From positions 1 through 10,623 of the forward strand of contig JAHJOS010000129.1 of NCBI GenBank assembly GCA_018820005.1: a DNA stretch of 10,623 nt. Reading direction: 5' to 3'. The notes under the pieces are model-generated. The model saw only the letters and a list, made by a program, of their open reading frames with translations, made no database searches and was not told where the DNA came from. Source of the DNA: Alphaproteobacteria bacterium. GTDB taxonomy: Bacteria; Pseudomonadota; Alphaproteobacteria; Rhizobiales; Devosiaceae. The translations under genes and the position numbers were made by a program. Shown one piece after another: positions 1 to 7,490 of the stretch; position 1 is the first letter of the stretch, and every line of letters begins with the position of its first letter.

Positions 1-998
1 ATGCCTGCCTGCGCCCAGGGCTTCGCCCGCACGATGTTCCAGAACGGCAATACGCCCACCAGCAGCAGAAACCCGGGCAGGAACACGCCAACCAGTGCAA
101 TGGCAGCCCCGCCCCAGCCCTGCGCCACCGCGCCCAGATAGGCGGCGAAGGTAAAAAGGGGACCGGGCATGGCCTGCGTCGCGCCATAGCCGGCCATGAA
201 GGCATCGCGGCTGACCCAGCCCCGCGCCACCGTCTCGGTCTCAAGCAAGGGCAGCACCACATGGCCGCCCCCGAACACCAGTGCCCCGGCGCGATAGAAG
301 CCGTCGAACAGGCTGAGGCCGGGGTTCTGGACGCCTGCCGCGAGCAGTGGCAGGCCCACCAGCAGCAGCGCAAACAGGGCCAGCGCGATCCATCCGGCGC
401 GCCGTGATACCGGAAACGGCACCGGGCTCTTTGGTTGCTCTCCATCCTGCCGGCATAGCAGCAGCCCGCCGGCCATGCCCATGCCGATCGCCAGCACCTG
501 CCCGATGGCGCTGGGGAGCAGCACAACGGCGGCAATGGCAACAACGGCAATGCTGGCGCGTTGCCGGTCGGGCGTCAGCGTGCGCGCCATGCCCCAGACG
601 GCCTGGGCCACCACTGCGACCGCCACCAGCTTGAGACCATGCAGCACGCCTTGCGCCAACGGCCCGTCGAGGGCAGTCGCCGCCATGGCAAAGGCCAGCA
701 ACAGCAGCGCCGATGGCAGGGTAAAGGCCGCCCAGGCCGCCAGCGCGCCCAGCGGCCCGGCGCGCAACAGGCCCAGCGAAAAGCCGACCTGGCTGGAGGC
801 GGGCCCGGGCAGGAACTGGCACAGCGCCACCAGATCGGCATAAGCGGCTTCATCGACCCAGCGGCGACGCAGCACCAGGTCGTCGCGGAAATAGCCCAGA
901 TGGGCGATGGGCCCGCCAAAGGCGGTCAGGCCCAGCTTGAGAAAGGCGCCAAAAACTTCGCCGGGCGTGCCGGAGGGGCGATCGGTCAGGCTATCCAT
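1..998 (-). CDS. chrA: Chromate transporter ChrA, 3' end cut by window edge
   Basis: Reading the minus strand from ATG at 998 gives 332 codons with no stop before the left edge, so the C-terminus is missing. ChrA (CHR superfamily) is an inner-membrane protein that extrudes chromate and lowers its accumulation. The two-half architecture is visible. The N-terminal half has FGGPIAH (27-33) and QFLPGPASSQVG (61-72). The second half has FGGGHVVLPLLE (242-253) and QAMPGPLFTFAAYLG (275-289). Hydrophobic segments fill the rest, with a polar loop near 183-200. The start is supported by GGAG about 7 bases upstream. The gene begins 19 bases after the stop of the upstream lipoprotein gene, so the two are probably co-transcribed. 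Full-length family members are about 390-450 residues, so roughly 60-120 residues lie outside. Family assignment is firm; chromate as the real substrate here is inferred from the family. Confidence 0.93.
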   Translation of the reverse strand, partial: MDSLTDRPSGTPGEVFGAFLKLGLTAFGGPIAHLGYFRDDLVLRRRWVDEAAYADLVALCQFLPGPASSQVGFSLGLLRAGPLGALAAWAAFTLPSALLLLAFAMAATALDGPLAQGVLHGLKLVAVAVVAQAVWGMARTLTPDRQRASIAVVAIAAVVLLPSAIGQVLAIGMGMAGGLLLCRQDGEQPKSPVPFPVSRRAGWIALALFALLLVGLPLLAAGVQNPGLSLFDGFYRAGALVFGGGHVVLPLLETETVARGWVSRDAFMAGYGATQAMPGPLFTFAAYLGAVAQGWGGAAIALVGVFLPGFLLLVGVLPFWNIVRAKPWAQAG

Positions 999-1017
999 CG
1001 ACGGCTCCAGGCTAGTG

Positions 1018-1902
1018 CTACTTCTGCAGCACGATTTCGGTGTCGCCCTTATGCTGGAAGCGTGACGGTATGACGAAATCGCTTTGGCCCGCCATCTGGC
1101 CGCCATTGCCGCAGAAATCGTGGCGGTTGGCCCGGCCGACAAACACATCGAGCCGGCGCAGCGTCTCATCGACGGCGATCGATTGCTCATGCGGCGTTTC
1201 AACCAAGAGGCTATCGAGCGCAAAATCGTAGCTCTGGTAGCGGTAATTGAGCGCCCGCACGAACCAGGCGATATAGGCATTGTTCTCGGCCTTGCGCGCC
1301 GTCACGTCCTCCCCCGCTGTCGGCGGCAGTTGCGGCGCCAGCGTGCCAAGGGCTGCGGCCCGCTGCTGGTCCACGGCGATGACGGCGCAGATGGCGGCAA
1401 AGGTGGTGGGCAGGGTTTCAATGTCGATGGTGGCGTGGCTGCCCACGGTGCTGTAGCGGGTGCGCGAGGATTGATACTGCGTCGATTTCAGCCAGCGATA
1501 ATAGCGGTCGGTGCGATAGCTCTCGTCCTTGGGCGGGATGATGCGGGTGCGCTGCAGTTCCACGGCGCTGTCGAACAGCCAGTCCTTGGCATGGGGCGCG
1601 ACAAGGAAGCGCCAGACGCGATCGTGCATCTCCTCTTCCTGGTCGGTGACATTGAAGCGGGAAACCGGTTCCTTGCGCGCGCTGGCCAGCATATTGCCGG
1701 CCATCGGCATGGCCGTATCATGCAGCAGCCCCGGCGTTGCGCGGCCGAAATCGCCGGTCGGACGGGCGACACAGGCGGCGGCCAGGCCGGCCAACACGAC
1801 CATGGAGAGCACGCGCAGGCAGGCGCGGCCGCAGTCAGCCACGCTTGCGCTTGGATGGCGGATCGATCGTTCTGGTCGGCAAAGCTGTCGTCCCGCGTTC
1901 AT
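1018..1902 (-). CDS. Putative lipoprotein of unknown function
   Basis: This is a 294-codon reading frame starting with ATG at 1902, with a good ribosome site (CCGGAG, 7 bases upstream) that supports the long N-terminus. A basic, Cys-containing leader of about 30 residues is followed by a hydrophobic stretch (VLSMVVLAGLAAAC, 31-44). Cys44 is the likely lipidated residue. The n-region is unusually long, so an internal start (GTG at codon 31 or ATG at codon 34) cannot be excluded. The mature part is soluble and rich in Arg, Tyr and charged residues, with several conserved-looking aromatic clusters (YRTDRYYRWLKS, 129-140) and a late CGNGG. I do not recognise the family. It lies directly upstream of chrA on the same strand and probably shares its transcript, but nothing in the sequence ties it to chromate. 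Confidence 0.75.
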   Translation of the reverse strand: MNAGRQLCRPERSIRHPSASVADCGRACLRVLSMVVLAGLAAACVARPTGDFGRATPGLLHDTAMPMAGNMLASARKEPVSRFNVTDQEEEMHDRVWRFLVAPHAKDWLFDSAVELQRTRIIPPKDESYRTDRYYRWLKSTQYQSSRTRYSTVGSHATIDIETLPTTFAAICAVIAVDQQRAAALGTLAPQLPPTAGEDVTARKAENNAYIAWFVRALNYRYQSYDFALDSLLVETPHEQSIAVDETLRRLDVFVGRANRHDFCGNGGQMAGQSDFVIPSRFQHKGDTEIVLQK

Positions 1903-2115
1903 AACGCACTCCGGTGAACATCAGGATTTTTGCGTCGCCAGGGGCCTTTTTGCCCGGCTTGGTCGCGGTCCGTCGTTCGTTGATACTGAAGAGCTTAGCC
2001 AAGCTATCCTCCGTGGATTCCCCGCTCCCCCTGTCCCTAGGGGCCGCGCTTCGTGTTGCAAATCAGTGAACACATTGCCCAAGCGTCCACTGCGGTCATT
2101 AAGAGATCGTCAAGG

Positions 2116-2131
2116 TTAACAGTCTGCTAAC
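2116..2131 (+). promoter_or_regulatory. Candidate CtrA-binding site upstream of the DUF2336 gene
   Basis: The sequence reads TTAA, seven bases, CTAAC. The alphaproteobacterial CtrA consensus is TTAA-N7-TTAAC, so there is one mismatch. It ends about 35 bases before the DUF2336 start, a usual place for CtrA to act at a promoter. It also sits in an imperfect 17-base palindrome (2115-2131, 7 of 8 pairs). This is a motif match only; another dyad-binding regulator is possible. Confidence 0.4.
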
Positions 2132-2166
2132 GAATTGGCGGCAAGAGTGGGCGGGCATCAAATGTG

Positions 2167-3339
2167 ATGCGATTCCGATATGACGGTCCCCGCGATATGC
2201 TTGGTTTTCAGCCTTACGAGACGTTTCAACTGCTGATCGAATCCGGTGGTGTGGACCGAACGAACACGCTGCTCATCGCCGCCTGCGATGCCTATGCGCG
2301 TCGCGGCAAGGCGACCGCTCCCGAAATGGAACAGTTTGAGGCGCTGGCCACGCGCCTGTTCCCCATTGCCGGGCCACAGGCCAGGGCAAAGGGTGCCGCC
2401 ATCCTGGGCCGCGCCGCCGTGCTCTCGCCGGTGCTGGAAAACCTGGTGGTCGAAAACATCGGCGAAGACCTCATCACTTTCCTCACCAGCGCGATCGAGC
2501 TGAGCGAGCAGACCATGCTCGAGATCATCTCGCGCTATGACGTTCCCGCCGCCGCCACGCTGGCCGCCCGACCCGACCTCTCCAATGTCGTGCTCGCCAA
2601 GCTGTTCCAGATGAACTCGCGCAAGGTCTATCGCGCGTTGGCCGCCAATACCCATATCGTCCCGCGCGGCGCTTATCTCAGCGCCCTGGCCCGTTCGGCG
2701 CAGATGGATCACATGGTGGCCGAATCGCTGGCCAAGCGCAGCGATTTCGATGCGGCCCTCCTGGCCCCGGCCTTCTTTGATCTGTCCGATACCGATCGCC
2801 TCAAGGTCATCCAGGCCTTTGCCCATCGCGAGACCCCTGTCGCGCCCATCAAGAAGACCATCGAGCTGCTGACCGTCGCCAATGCGGAACTGACCATGGC
2901 GCTGATGAAGCTGTTCTCGGAGAACCGCCGCCCCGAGGTGACCAAGCTGCTCAGCCAGATCACCGGGCTCGACGAGGTGCGCTGCGGCCAGATCGCCCAC
3001 GACGTCACCGGTGCGTCGCTGTTTGTCATCCTGCGCGCCTTTGGCTGCAGCGCCTATGACGGGCTCAAGGTGCTAATCCACGCCACCAGCCACGACAGCG
3101 AGCGTTCGCGCGCCCTGGCCGATTTCGCCACCATGTTCGGCAATGTAACGCCCGATTCGATGGCCTATCTGATGAGCGCCTGGCGCGGCGAGGTGAACCT
3201 GCTCGAGCTGGCCAAGCCCGAATACAAGCCCTTCACCGAAACCAGCCGCCGCACACCCGCGCTGGCCCCGGCGCACAATCCGGTGGTCGAACAGGCCATC
3301 GAGGCGCTCGCCCGCATCGGCATCAAGCGCGCCAGCTAG
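2167..3339 (+). CDS. DUF2336 family protein
   Basis: A 390-residue, mostly alpha-helical cytoplasmic protein. It contains repeated helical blocks of the HEAT-like kind seen in DUF2336 proteins of alphaproteobacteria: stretches such as LGRAAVLSPVLENLVVENI, TLAARPDLSNVVLAKLFQM and the C-terminal block ILRAFGCSAYDGLKVLIHA. No catalytic motif, signal peptide or membrane segment is visible. Function is unknown in the family, and the helical repeats suggest protein-protein contacts. I choose ATG at 2167; GTG at 2164 is in frame directly before it and ATG at 2197 is another option. No strong ribosome site separates them. The gene stands alone on the plus strand, divergent from the lipoprotein gene and convergent with the DUF1491 gene (21-base gap, no clear intrinsic terminator). 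Confidence 0.82.
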   Translation: MRFRYDGPRDMLGFQPYETFQLLIESGGVDRTNTLLIAACDAYARRGKATAPEMEQFEALATRLFPIAGPQARAKGAAILGRAAVLSPVLENLVVENIGEDLITFLTSAIELSEQTMLEIISRYDVPAAATLAARPDLSNVVLAKLFQMNSRKVYRALAANTHIVPRGAYLSALARSAQMDHMVAESLAKRSDFDAALLAPAFFDLSDTDRLKVIQAFAHRETPVAPIKKTIELLTVANAELTMALMKLFSENRRPEVTKLLSQITGLDEVRCGQIAHDVTGASLFVILRAFGCSAYDGLKVLIHATSHDSERSRALADFATMFGNVTPDSMAYLMSAWRGEVNLLELAKPEYKPFTETSRRTPALAPAHNPVVEQAIEALARIGIKRAS

Positions 3340-3360
3340 GCGCGCTGCCAGCATTGCCGC

Positions 3361-3699
3361 TCATTTGACGACGTCGATGCCGATGTCGTCGCCGCGCATA
3401 TCGAGGCTGAGCACCCAGAGATCGGGATCGAACTCGACTTCGCGGGCGATGCGCTCACGCACCTTTTGTGACTCCACCCGGCTGAAGCGGCATTGGAATA
3501 CCAATGCGGCCGCGTTGTCCTGCCGGCTGACGATGGGCGCGGGGGTAAACAGCGAGACGGTGCCGTCCAGGTGATCGACTTCGATGAACACCTGGCCCGC
3601 TATCGGGTCGCCGCGGCGCGAAACCACGCACATATTGCCCAGGTCGTTATGACGCCGGACAAACACCCCACACCATAGATCGCTGCGGAGCAGGCTCAC
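3361..3699 (-). CDS. DUF1491 family protein
   Basis: A 112-residue protein that fits DUF1491 in length and pattern: an N-terminal LLRSDLWCGVFVRRHNDLG, a central VVSRRGDPIAGQVFIEV, then LFTPAPIV and a C-terminal acidic stretch with DPDLWVLSLD. Family function is unknown. It looks like a small cytoplasmic beta-rich protein without signal peptide or membrane segment. The start is GTG at 3699, which directly abuts the TAG stop of the peptidoglycan-binding protein gene. There is no good ribosome site of its own, so translation is probably coupled to the upstream gene. It is the last gene of the kinase operon. Its 3' end holds a hairpin (GACGAC/GTCGTC, 3367-3390) that is inside the coding sequence and lacks a T tract. 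Confidence 0.85.
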   Translation of the reverse strand: MSLLRSDLWCGVFVRRHNDLGNMCVVSRRGDPIAGQVFIEVDHLDGTVSLFTPAPIVSRQDNAAALVFQCRFSRVESQKVRERIAREVEFDPDLWVLSLDMRGDDIGIDVVK

Positions 3700-4878
3700 C
3701 TAGATCGTGGCGCCGGCGTTGCGCAGCAGCACCACCAGGTCCGGCTTGACCTGGCCGGTCAGCTTGTAGCTGTTGAAATTCTCGAACTCGCGGATGGCCC
3801 GGGCCGTGGCGTCGCCGGGATGGCCATCGATAGTGCCATGATAAAAGCCCAGGCTGGCAAGGCCGCGCTGGATCTGACCGACCAGTTGCGCATTGTTTGC
3901 TGGATCGACCGGCGCAGCCGCGGGCGTCGTGGCGGCAACTTGCTGCACGACCGGCGCGAGCTGTTGCACCACGGCAGGGGGCTGGCTGGTCAGGCTGGTG
4001 GCGGGGCGCGGCTGGTTTGAAATAGCCGGCAGGGTGGCGCGCGGCGCCAGCGGCGTGGCCGGGCTGGAATCAAAGGCGGCCACAATGGAATCGATGGTGC
4101 TTTCAGCGGCATTGCCCACCACATCGACCACATTGTCGACGGGCGTCAGCGTCTGGGCCTGCTGGGTGGCCATGCGCTGGGCGGGCACCACCACGGGCTG
4201 CTGCACCACGACGGGGGTGGGCTGCGGCTGCACGGCCGCGACGGTCTGCGTCACAGGTGGAGCTATGGTCTGGGCCAGTGGCATGCGGCCGCCGGCGTCT
4301 GAATTGAGAATGGCGTCTACCACCGGCGGCGTCATTGCGCCGGTTGGCGCAAGGCCGTTGCGTTCTTCGAAGGCGCGGATGGCATTGGCCGTGCGCGGTC
4401 CATAAAAGCCGTCAAGCGTCCCCTGGAACAGGCCCAGTTCGGCGAGCTTCTTCTGCACCGCGAAGGCCTGCTTATTGCCCACCGGCTGGTCGGGAATGAC
4501 GGTTGGCGTGGTTACACTGCCGGTCGTTTCCGTGCTTGCCGCCGGGGCGGGTGCGGGCGCGCTGCTGCGCTCGGTCGGCAGCACCGGCAATACTGGCGCA
4601 TTGGTCTGCGGCACAACGGCCAAGGGCGCTGTCGGGGTCGGCGAGAAGAACGGGGCCGGATGCCGCATCGTCTGGAAATAAAGCGCATTGCTGCCGGCAA
4701 GGGCTGTCAGCGTGACCATGGCCATCAGGCCGGTCGAAGCCAGCGGCGCCCGCATATAGTGCGACAGGGCCCAGCGGGCTGTCCGGCCGAGAGCGCCTGC
4801 AAGGGCGCTGCCAGCTGCCAGTGGCAGATGAGAGAGTGTGCTAGCCGTCATTGCGCTTTTCTTTTTTCGTCTTGCCAT
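3700..4878 (-). CDS. Membrane-anchored protein with two peptidoglycan-binding domains
   Basis: A 392-residue protein. A basic N-terminus (MARRKKK) and one transmembrane segment near residues 46-67 suggest an inner-membrane anchor with the rest in the periplasm. A Pro/Ala/Thr-rich linker follows (about 72-130). The first PG_binding_1-type domain is at about 133-192 (VQKKLAELGLFQGTLDGFYG, then TANAIRAFEERNGL). A long Gln/Val/Pro-rich linker leads to the second domain at about 328-392 (IQRGLASLGFYHGTIDG, then ATARAIREFENFN). Such domains bind cell-wall peptidoglycan; no enzyme domain is present. Two starts are plausible: ATG at 4878, overlapping the kinase gene by 31 bases, or ATG at 4851, which makes an ATGA overlap with the kinase stop. 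I keep the longer form because its basic N-terminus fits membrane insertion. The gene lies between the kinase and DUF1491 genes in one operon. Confidence 0.87.
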   Translation of the reverse strand: MARRKKKSAMTASTLSHLPLAAGSALAGALGRTARWALSHYMRAPLASTGLMAMVTLTALAGSNALYFQTMRHPAPFFSPTPTAPLAVVPQTNAPVLPVLPTERSSAPAPAPAASTETTGSVTTPTVIPDQPVGNKQAFAVQKKLAELGLFQGTLDGFYGPRTANAIRAFEERNGLAPTGAMTPPVVDAILNSDAGGRMPLAQTIAPPVTQTVAAVQPQPTPVVVQQPVVVPAQRMATQQAQTLTPVDNVVDVVGNAAESTIDSIVAAFDSSPATPLAPRATLPAISNQPRPATSLTSQPPAVVQQLAPVVQQVAATTPAAAPVDPANNAQLVGQIQRGLASLGFYHGTIDGHPGDATARAIREFENFNSYKLTGQVKPDLVVLLRNAGATI

Positions 4879-6659
4879 GGGGTAATCTGAGCGGCGACCG
4901 GTTCTTTGCGGATGGGGGTGATGGTGGCAGTCTCTTCGGCTTTTATTGCCGGACCGTTTATGGGCAGCAACACCGTCATGGTTGTCCCCGCTCCAATTTC
5001 GGACATGGTCCTGAGCGTGCCATCATGCAAGTCCAACAGGCCCTTTACGATCGACAATCCCAGCCCGGTGCCTTCGAAAGGCCGGTCCAGACCGTTGTTG
5101 GCCTGGAAGAACGGCTCGCCGACGCGTGCCAGCGATTCGGGTGCCATGCCGACGCCGCGGTCCGTCACCGACAGATTGATCGACTGGCCCTGCCGCTTGA
5201 TCGACACCGTCACGATGCTGTGCGGATGGCTGAACTTGACCGCATTTGACAGCAGGTTGAGCAGGATCTGGCGGCAGGCACGTTCATCGGCCAATACCGC
5301 AGGCAGGCCGGGGCTGACGTCTGCCACCAGCTCGATATCGCGTTCGCCTGACATCATGCCCACCATGCTGAAGCAGGGTTCGAGCAGGTCCTGGAGCTGG
5401 AAGCGTTCAGCCTGCAGCTCAAACTTGCCGGCGTCGAGCCGCGACATGTCGAGCAGCATGCGCACCACTTCAAGCAGGTGCTTGCCGCTCTGGTGGATCA
5501 GGCCGGCATATTTCTTGTGTGTCTCGGACAGATCGCCACCGATGCCGCTGGTCATCATTTCCGAGAAGCCGACCACCGCGTTGAGCGGGGTGCGCAGTTC
5601 ATGGCCGATCGTGGCCAGAAAGCGCGACTTGGCGCTCGATGCCTCTTCGGCGACGCGCCGTGCCTCGGCCATCAAGGCCTCGTCGTCCTTGCGCTCGGTG
5701 ATGTCGCGCAAAAGGGCCACAACTTCAAAACGCAGGCTGTCGTCCTCGTTGTCGAGCACGGGCGACAGGCAGATTTCCACCCAGATGAAGGTCGGCACGC
5801 TCGTGGCGGCATGCGGGTCGTCGCGCCGCATCCGGACTTCGATCTTGCGCGCCTGCCCACCCTGGTTGGCATCGGCAAAGGCGGTGAGATAAAGCGGGCG
5901 ATCGAGCACGTGCAGGCGCTCGCCAATGCCGCTGCCGGTCAGTTCATATCGACGGCAGCCGAACAATTGCTCGGACGAGCGCGAGGCCAGCAGCAGTTCG
6001 CCATCGCTGGAAAAGCGGATGACGGCATCCTGGACGTGCTCGATCAGGTGCCGATAGGCCGTCACCTGCGATTTGTCGTAGACCTCATAGGCGGTGCCGA
6101 TGCGCGAGGCGGTGTTGATGACCAGGGCAACGCTGGCCACGAAGGTAATGGCGCAGGCCAGCATATAGGCGCCGTCTGCCATCGCAACGGTGGGCAGTGC
6201 CAGCACCGAAGCGCCGGCGCCAAGCACCACGATGCCACCAAGCAGCGCCCAGCTCTGCTGCCGCAATGGCTTGCGGCCAACCAGGGCGGCCAGTACGGGC
6301 GCCAGCAGCGCCACGCCCAGACCCACGTCGCCCAATTGACTATCAACCAGCGTCAGCAGCAGGCCCAGCAAGGCAATGGTATAGACCTGCCCGGCGGCGG
6401 CCTGGTCGAACTGGCGTCGCTGATGCAGGGCCAGCGTGATCATGCCAGAGCCCAGGCCGATAAAGGCTACGACAAAGGGAAGTGCCGCGCCCACGATCAG
6501 GAAATAGACCGCCAGCGGCATCGCCAGCGCACTGCTGGCCATGGCGATGTAGGCATTGATGGCGAGCGTCTTGCGGCGCAGCATCTCGGGACGATGTCCG
6601 CTGCCGGCAACCGCCTGGGAGATCTCTTTGCTTGCGCTGAAAGAGAACGGGCTACGCAT
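4848..6659 (-). CDS. Membrane PAS-domain sensor histidine kinase (DivJ/PleC-like)
   Basis: A 603-residue sensor kinase if it starts with ATG at 6659. GTG at 6665 adds two residues, but GAG 8 bases upstream favours the ATG. Numbering is from the ATG. Residues about 30-185 hold five or six hydrophobic segments. A PAS-type domain spans about 200-320 and ends with the usual RDITERK. HisKA contains GHELRTPLNAVVGFSEMM with phospho-acceptor His353. The ATPase domain shows the N box (QILLNLLSNAVKF), G1 (DRGVGMA), F box (EPFFQ) and G2 (GTGLGLSIV, 530-538), so the kinase looks intact. There is no receiver domain; a cognate regulator is not in the window. Multi-pass membrane region plus PAS plus HisKA resembles DivJ/PleC-type cell-cycle kinases of alphaproteobacteria, which act on DivK, but orthology cannot be decided from sequence reading alone. 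The gene overlaps the peptidoglycan-binding protein gene downstream, hinting at an envelope or cell-cycle link. Confidence 0.93.
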   Translation of the reverse strand: MRSPFSFSASKEISQAVAGSGHRPEMLRRKTLAINAYIAMASSALAMPLAVYFLIVGAALPFVVAFIGLGSGMITLALHQRRQFDQAAAGQVYTIALLGLLLTLVDSQLGDVGLGVALLAPVLAALVGRKPLRQQSWALLGGIVVLGAGASVLALPTVAMADGAYMLACAITFVASVALVINTASRIGTAYEVYDKSQVTAYRHLIEHVQDAVIRFSSDGELLLASRSSEQLFGCRRYELTGSGIGERLHVLDRPLYLTAFADANQGGQARKIEVRMRRDDPHAATSVPTFIWVEICLSPVLDNEDDSLRFEVVALLRDITERKDDEALMAEARRVAEEASSAKSRFLATIGHELRTPLNAVVGFSEMMTSGIGGDLSETHKKYAGLIHQSGKHLLEVVRMLLDMSRLDAGKFELQAERFQLQDLLEPCFSMVGMMSGERDIELVADVSPGLPAVLADERACRQILLNLLSNAVKFSHPHSIVTVSIKRQGQSINLSVTDRGVGMAPESLARVGEPFFQANNGLDRPFEGTGLGLSIVKGLLDLHDGTLRTMSEIGAGTTMTVLLPINGPAIKAEETATITPIRKEPVAAQITPWQDEKRKAQ

Positions 6660-6999
6660 ACGCACTACTCACACTGACGGCCCCATTTTCATGGTGCCGT
6701 GGACACCTCTAGCGTGATCCAGCCGGACCGCGCACAGCCTGAATCGGGTTCAGGTCTTGTTGGGGACACAGTGGCGTCCAAGAGCTAAAGCGCCCTTAAA
6801 TGTCTGACCCGTAACGGGTTGATGGCTTCATCGGGCGCCGGTTTTTCCGGTTAGCGTAAACAAGGCGTTGCACTTGGCAGGGCGGTCGCGCGCATTTGCG
6901 TCAAATTTTATCGAAATGTCCCAATGGCGCTTAACAGGGGCTGCCTAGTGTGGTTGCAACGGGGCGACAAACGCCCTGACACAGTTTTTGAGTACGTCA
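6660..6999. other. Divergent intergenic region, no gene seen
   Basis: The region lies between the kinase gene (minus) and the small DUF5330-like gene (plus). It must hold both promoters, but I cannot pick a convincing -35/-10 pair for either. It contains a CTAA-N7-TTAA element (6785-6799) resembling a CtrA site. It also has a 6-base inverted repeat CCTGAA/TTCAGG with a 5-base spacer (6738-6754) and a near-perfect palindrome ACCCGT-A-ACGGGT (6807-6819). An AT-richer patch lies at about 6895-6915. No open frame with coding character was found. Confidence 0.6.
6785..6799. promoter_or_regulatory. Possible CtrA-like half-site pair upstream of the kinase gene
   Basis: CTAA, seven bases (AGCGCCC), TTAA. 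Read on the minus strand it is TTAA-N7-TTAG, one mismatch from the core TTAA-N7-TTAA, without the trailing C of the full consensus. It lies about 126 bases upstream of the kinase start. The match is weak and could be chance. Confidence 0.25.
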
Positions 7000-7293
7000 A
7001 TGTTTGTGGTTATTCGATCTGTCTTCTGGCTGACCGTGGCCTATCTGGTGATCCGGCCGGGTGCCGACCTGCCCGACACTGGCGCCATGGCGGCACAGGC
7101 CATGGCCAATGGCAGCCAGGTGGTCGCCGCCCAGATCCAGGCAATGCCCTGCGACAGCCTGCAGTGTGTCGGCGGCAAGGCTGTGCTGGCGGCAACGCTG
7201 CAGCAGAGCGCGGCGGCAAGCACGGTCAAGGCAGCAGTTCCCGCCGACAAGATTGCCCCTATTCCCCGTCCGCGACCGGACAGGGCTGGCTGA
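7000..7293 (+). CDS. Small membrane-anchored or secreted protein, DUF5330-like
   Basis: A 97-residue protein from ATG at 7000; an in-frame TTG at 6988 is less likely. The N-terminus MFVVIRSVFWLTVAYLVI is a single hydrophobic segment, either an uncleaved anchor or a signal peptide. The rest is Ala/Gln-rich, with a short Cys pair (PCDSLQC, Cys51 and Cys56) that could form a disulfide in the periplasm. It ends in a basic Pro/Arg tail (IPRPRPDR). Size, N-terminal pattern and position next to sufE recall the small DUF5330 proteins of Hyphomicrobiales; that assignment is tentative and from memory of gene order. No function is known. A strong intrinsic terminator follows 80 bases after the stop, so it is probably transcribed alone. 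Confidence 0.62.
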   Translation: MFVVIRSVFWLTVAYLVIRPGADLPDTGAMAAQAMANGSQVVAAQIQAMPCDSLQCVGGKAVLAATLQQSAAASTVKAAVPADKIAPIPRPRPDRAG

Positions 7294-7373
7294 CCGGTTC
7301 ACACCGGCGCGCCGATCCCATCCCAGGGTAGCCTCGTTTCCCCAAGCGACGCTCTCCAAAGACCCTGGTACTG

Positions 7374-7411
7374 CCCCAAGCACGCTGCCCCGTGCTTGGG
7401 GTTTCTTTTTT
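7374..7411 (+). terminator. Rho-independent terminator after the DUF5330-like gene
   Basis: A perfect 11-base stem (CCCCAAGCACG at 7374-7384, CGTGCTTGGGG at 7391-7401) with a 6-base loop is followed by TTTCTTTTTT (7402-7411). The T tract is on the plus strand only, so it ends plus-strand transcripts. It separates the small upstream gene from sufE. Confidence 0.93.
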
Positions 7412-7455
7412 CTGCCCGCTTGGCCCTCGACACGCCCCCCTGGCGCCGCTTTGTC

Positions 7456-7486
7456 TTGCGGGTCGGCGCGCGGCCCCCTAGATAGT
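7456..7486 (+). promoter_or_regulatory. Possible sufE promoter giving a leaderless mRNA
   Basis: sufE lies 80 bases past a strong terminator, so it needs its own promoter in 7412-7490. The only promoter-like pair I see is TTGCGG (7456-7461) with TAGATA (7479-7484, 17-base spacing) or GATAGT (7481-7486, 19-base spacing). Either would start transcription at or a few bases around the ATG. No ribosome site precedes the ATG, which fits a leaderless message. Matches to consensus are partial. Confidence 0.35.
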
Positions 7487-7490
7487 TGGC

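Noticed and set aside
241..822. Minus-strand 193-codon frame and plus-strand frames over the left end
   Set aside because: They overlap the ChrA frame, which has clear family motifs; their translations are Arg/Ala/Gly-rich shadows.
1084..1917. Plus-strand 277-codon frame opposite the lipoprotein gene
   Set aside because: The antisense frame has no signal or family pattern, while the minus-strand frame has a ribosome site and lipobox.
2158..3000. Minus-strand open frame of 280 codons opposite DUF2336
   Set aside because: The translation is Gly/Gln/Asp/His-rich with no family resemblance; the plus-strand frame is the recognisable protein.
3367..3390. Hairpin at the end of the DUF1491 gene as a terminator for DUF2336
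   Set aside because: It is inside coding sequence, has a mismatch in a short stem and no T tract on either strand.
5478..6677. Long plus-strand open frame (399 codons) opposite the histidine kinase
   Set aside because: It is antisense to a kinase with all catalytic motifs. Its translation is low-complexity Gln/Gly/His/Ala typical of a high-GC shadow frame.
6669..6692. Seven-codon minus-strand leader frame (MKMGPSV) just before the kinase start
   Set aside because: No ribosome site or attenuator structure goes with it; frames this short are expected by chance.
7323..7368. Inverted repeat CCAGGGT/ACCCTGG before the terminator, as an attenuator or small RNA
   Set aside because: Seven bases spaced by more than 30 with no competing structure involving the terminator stem.
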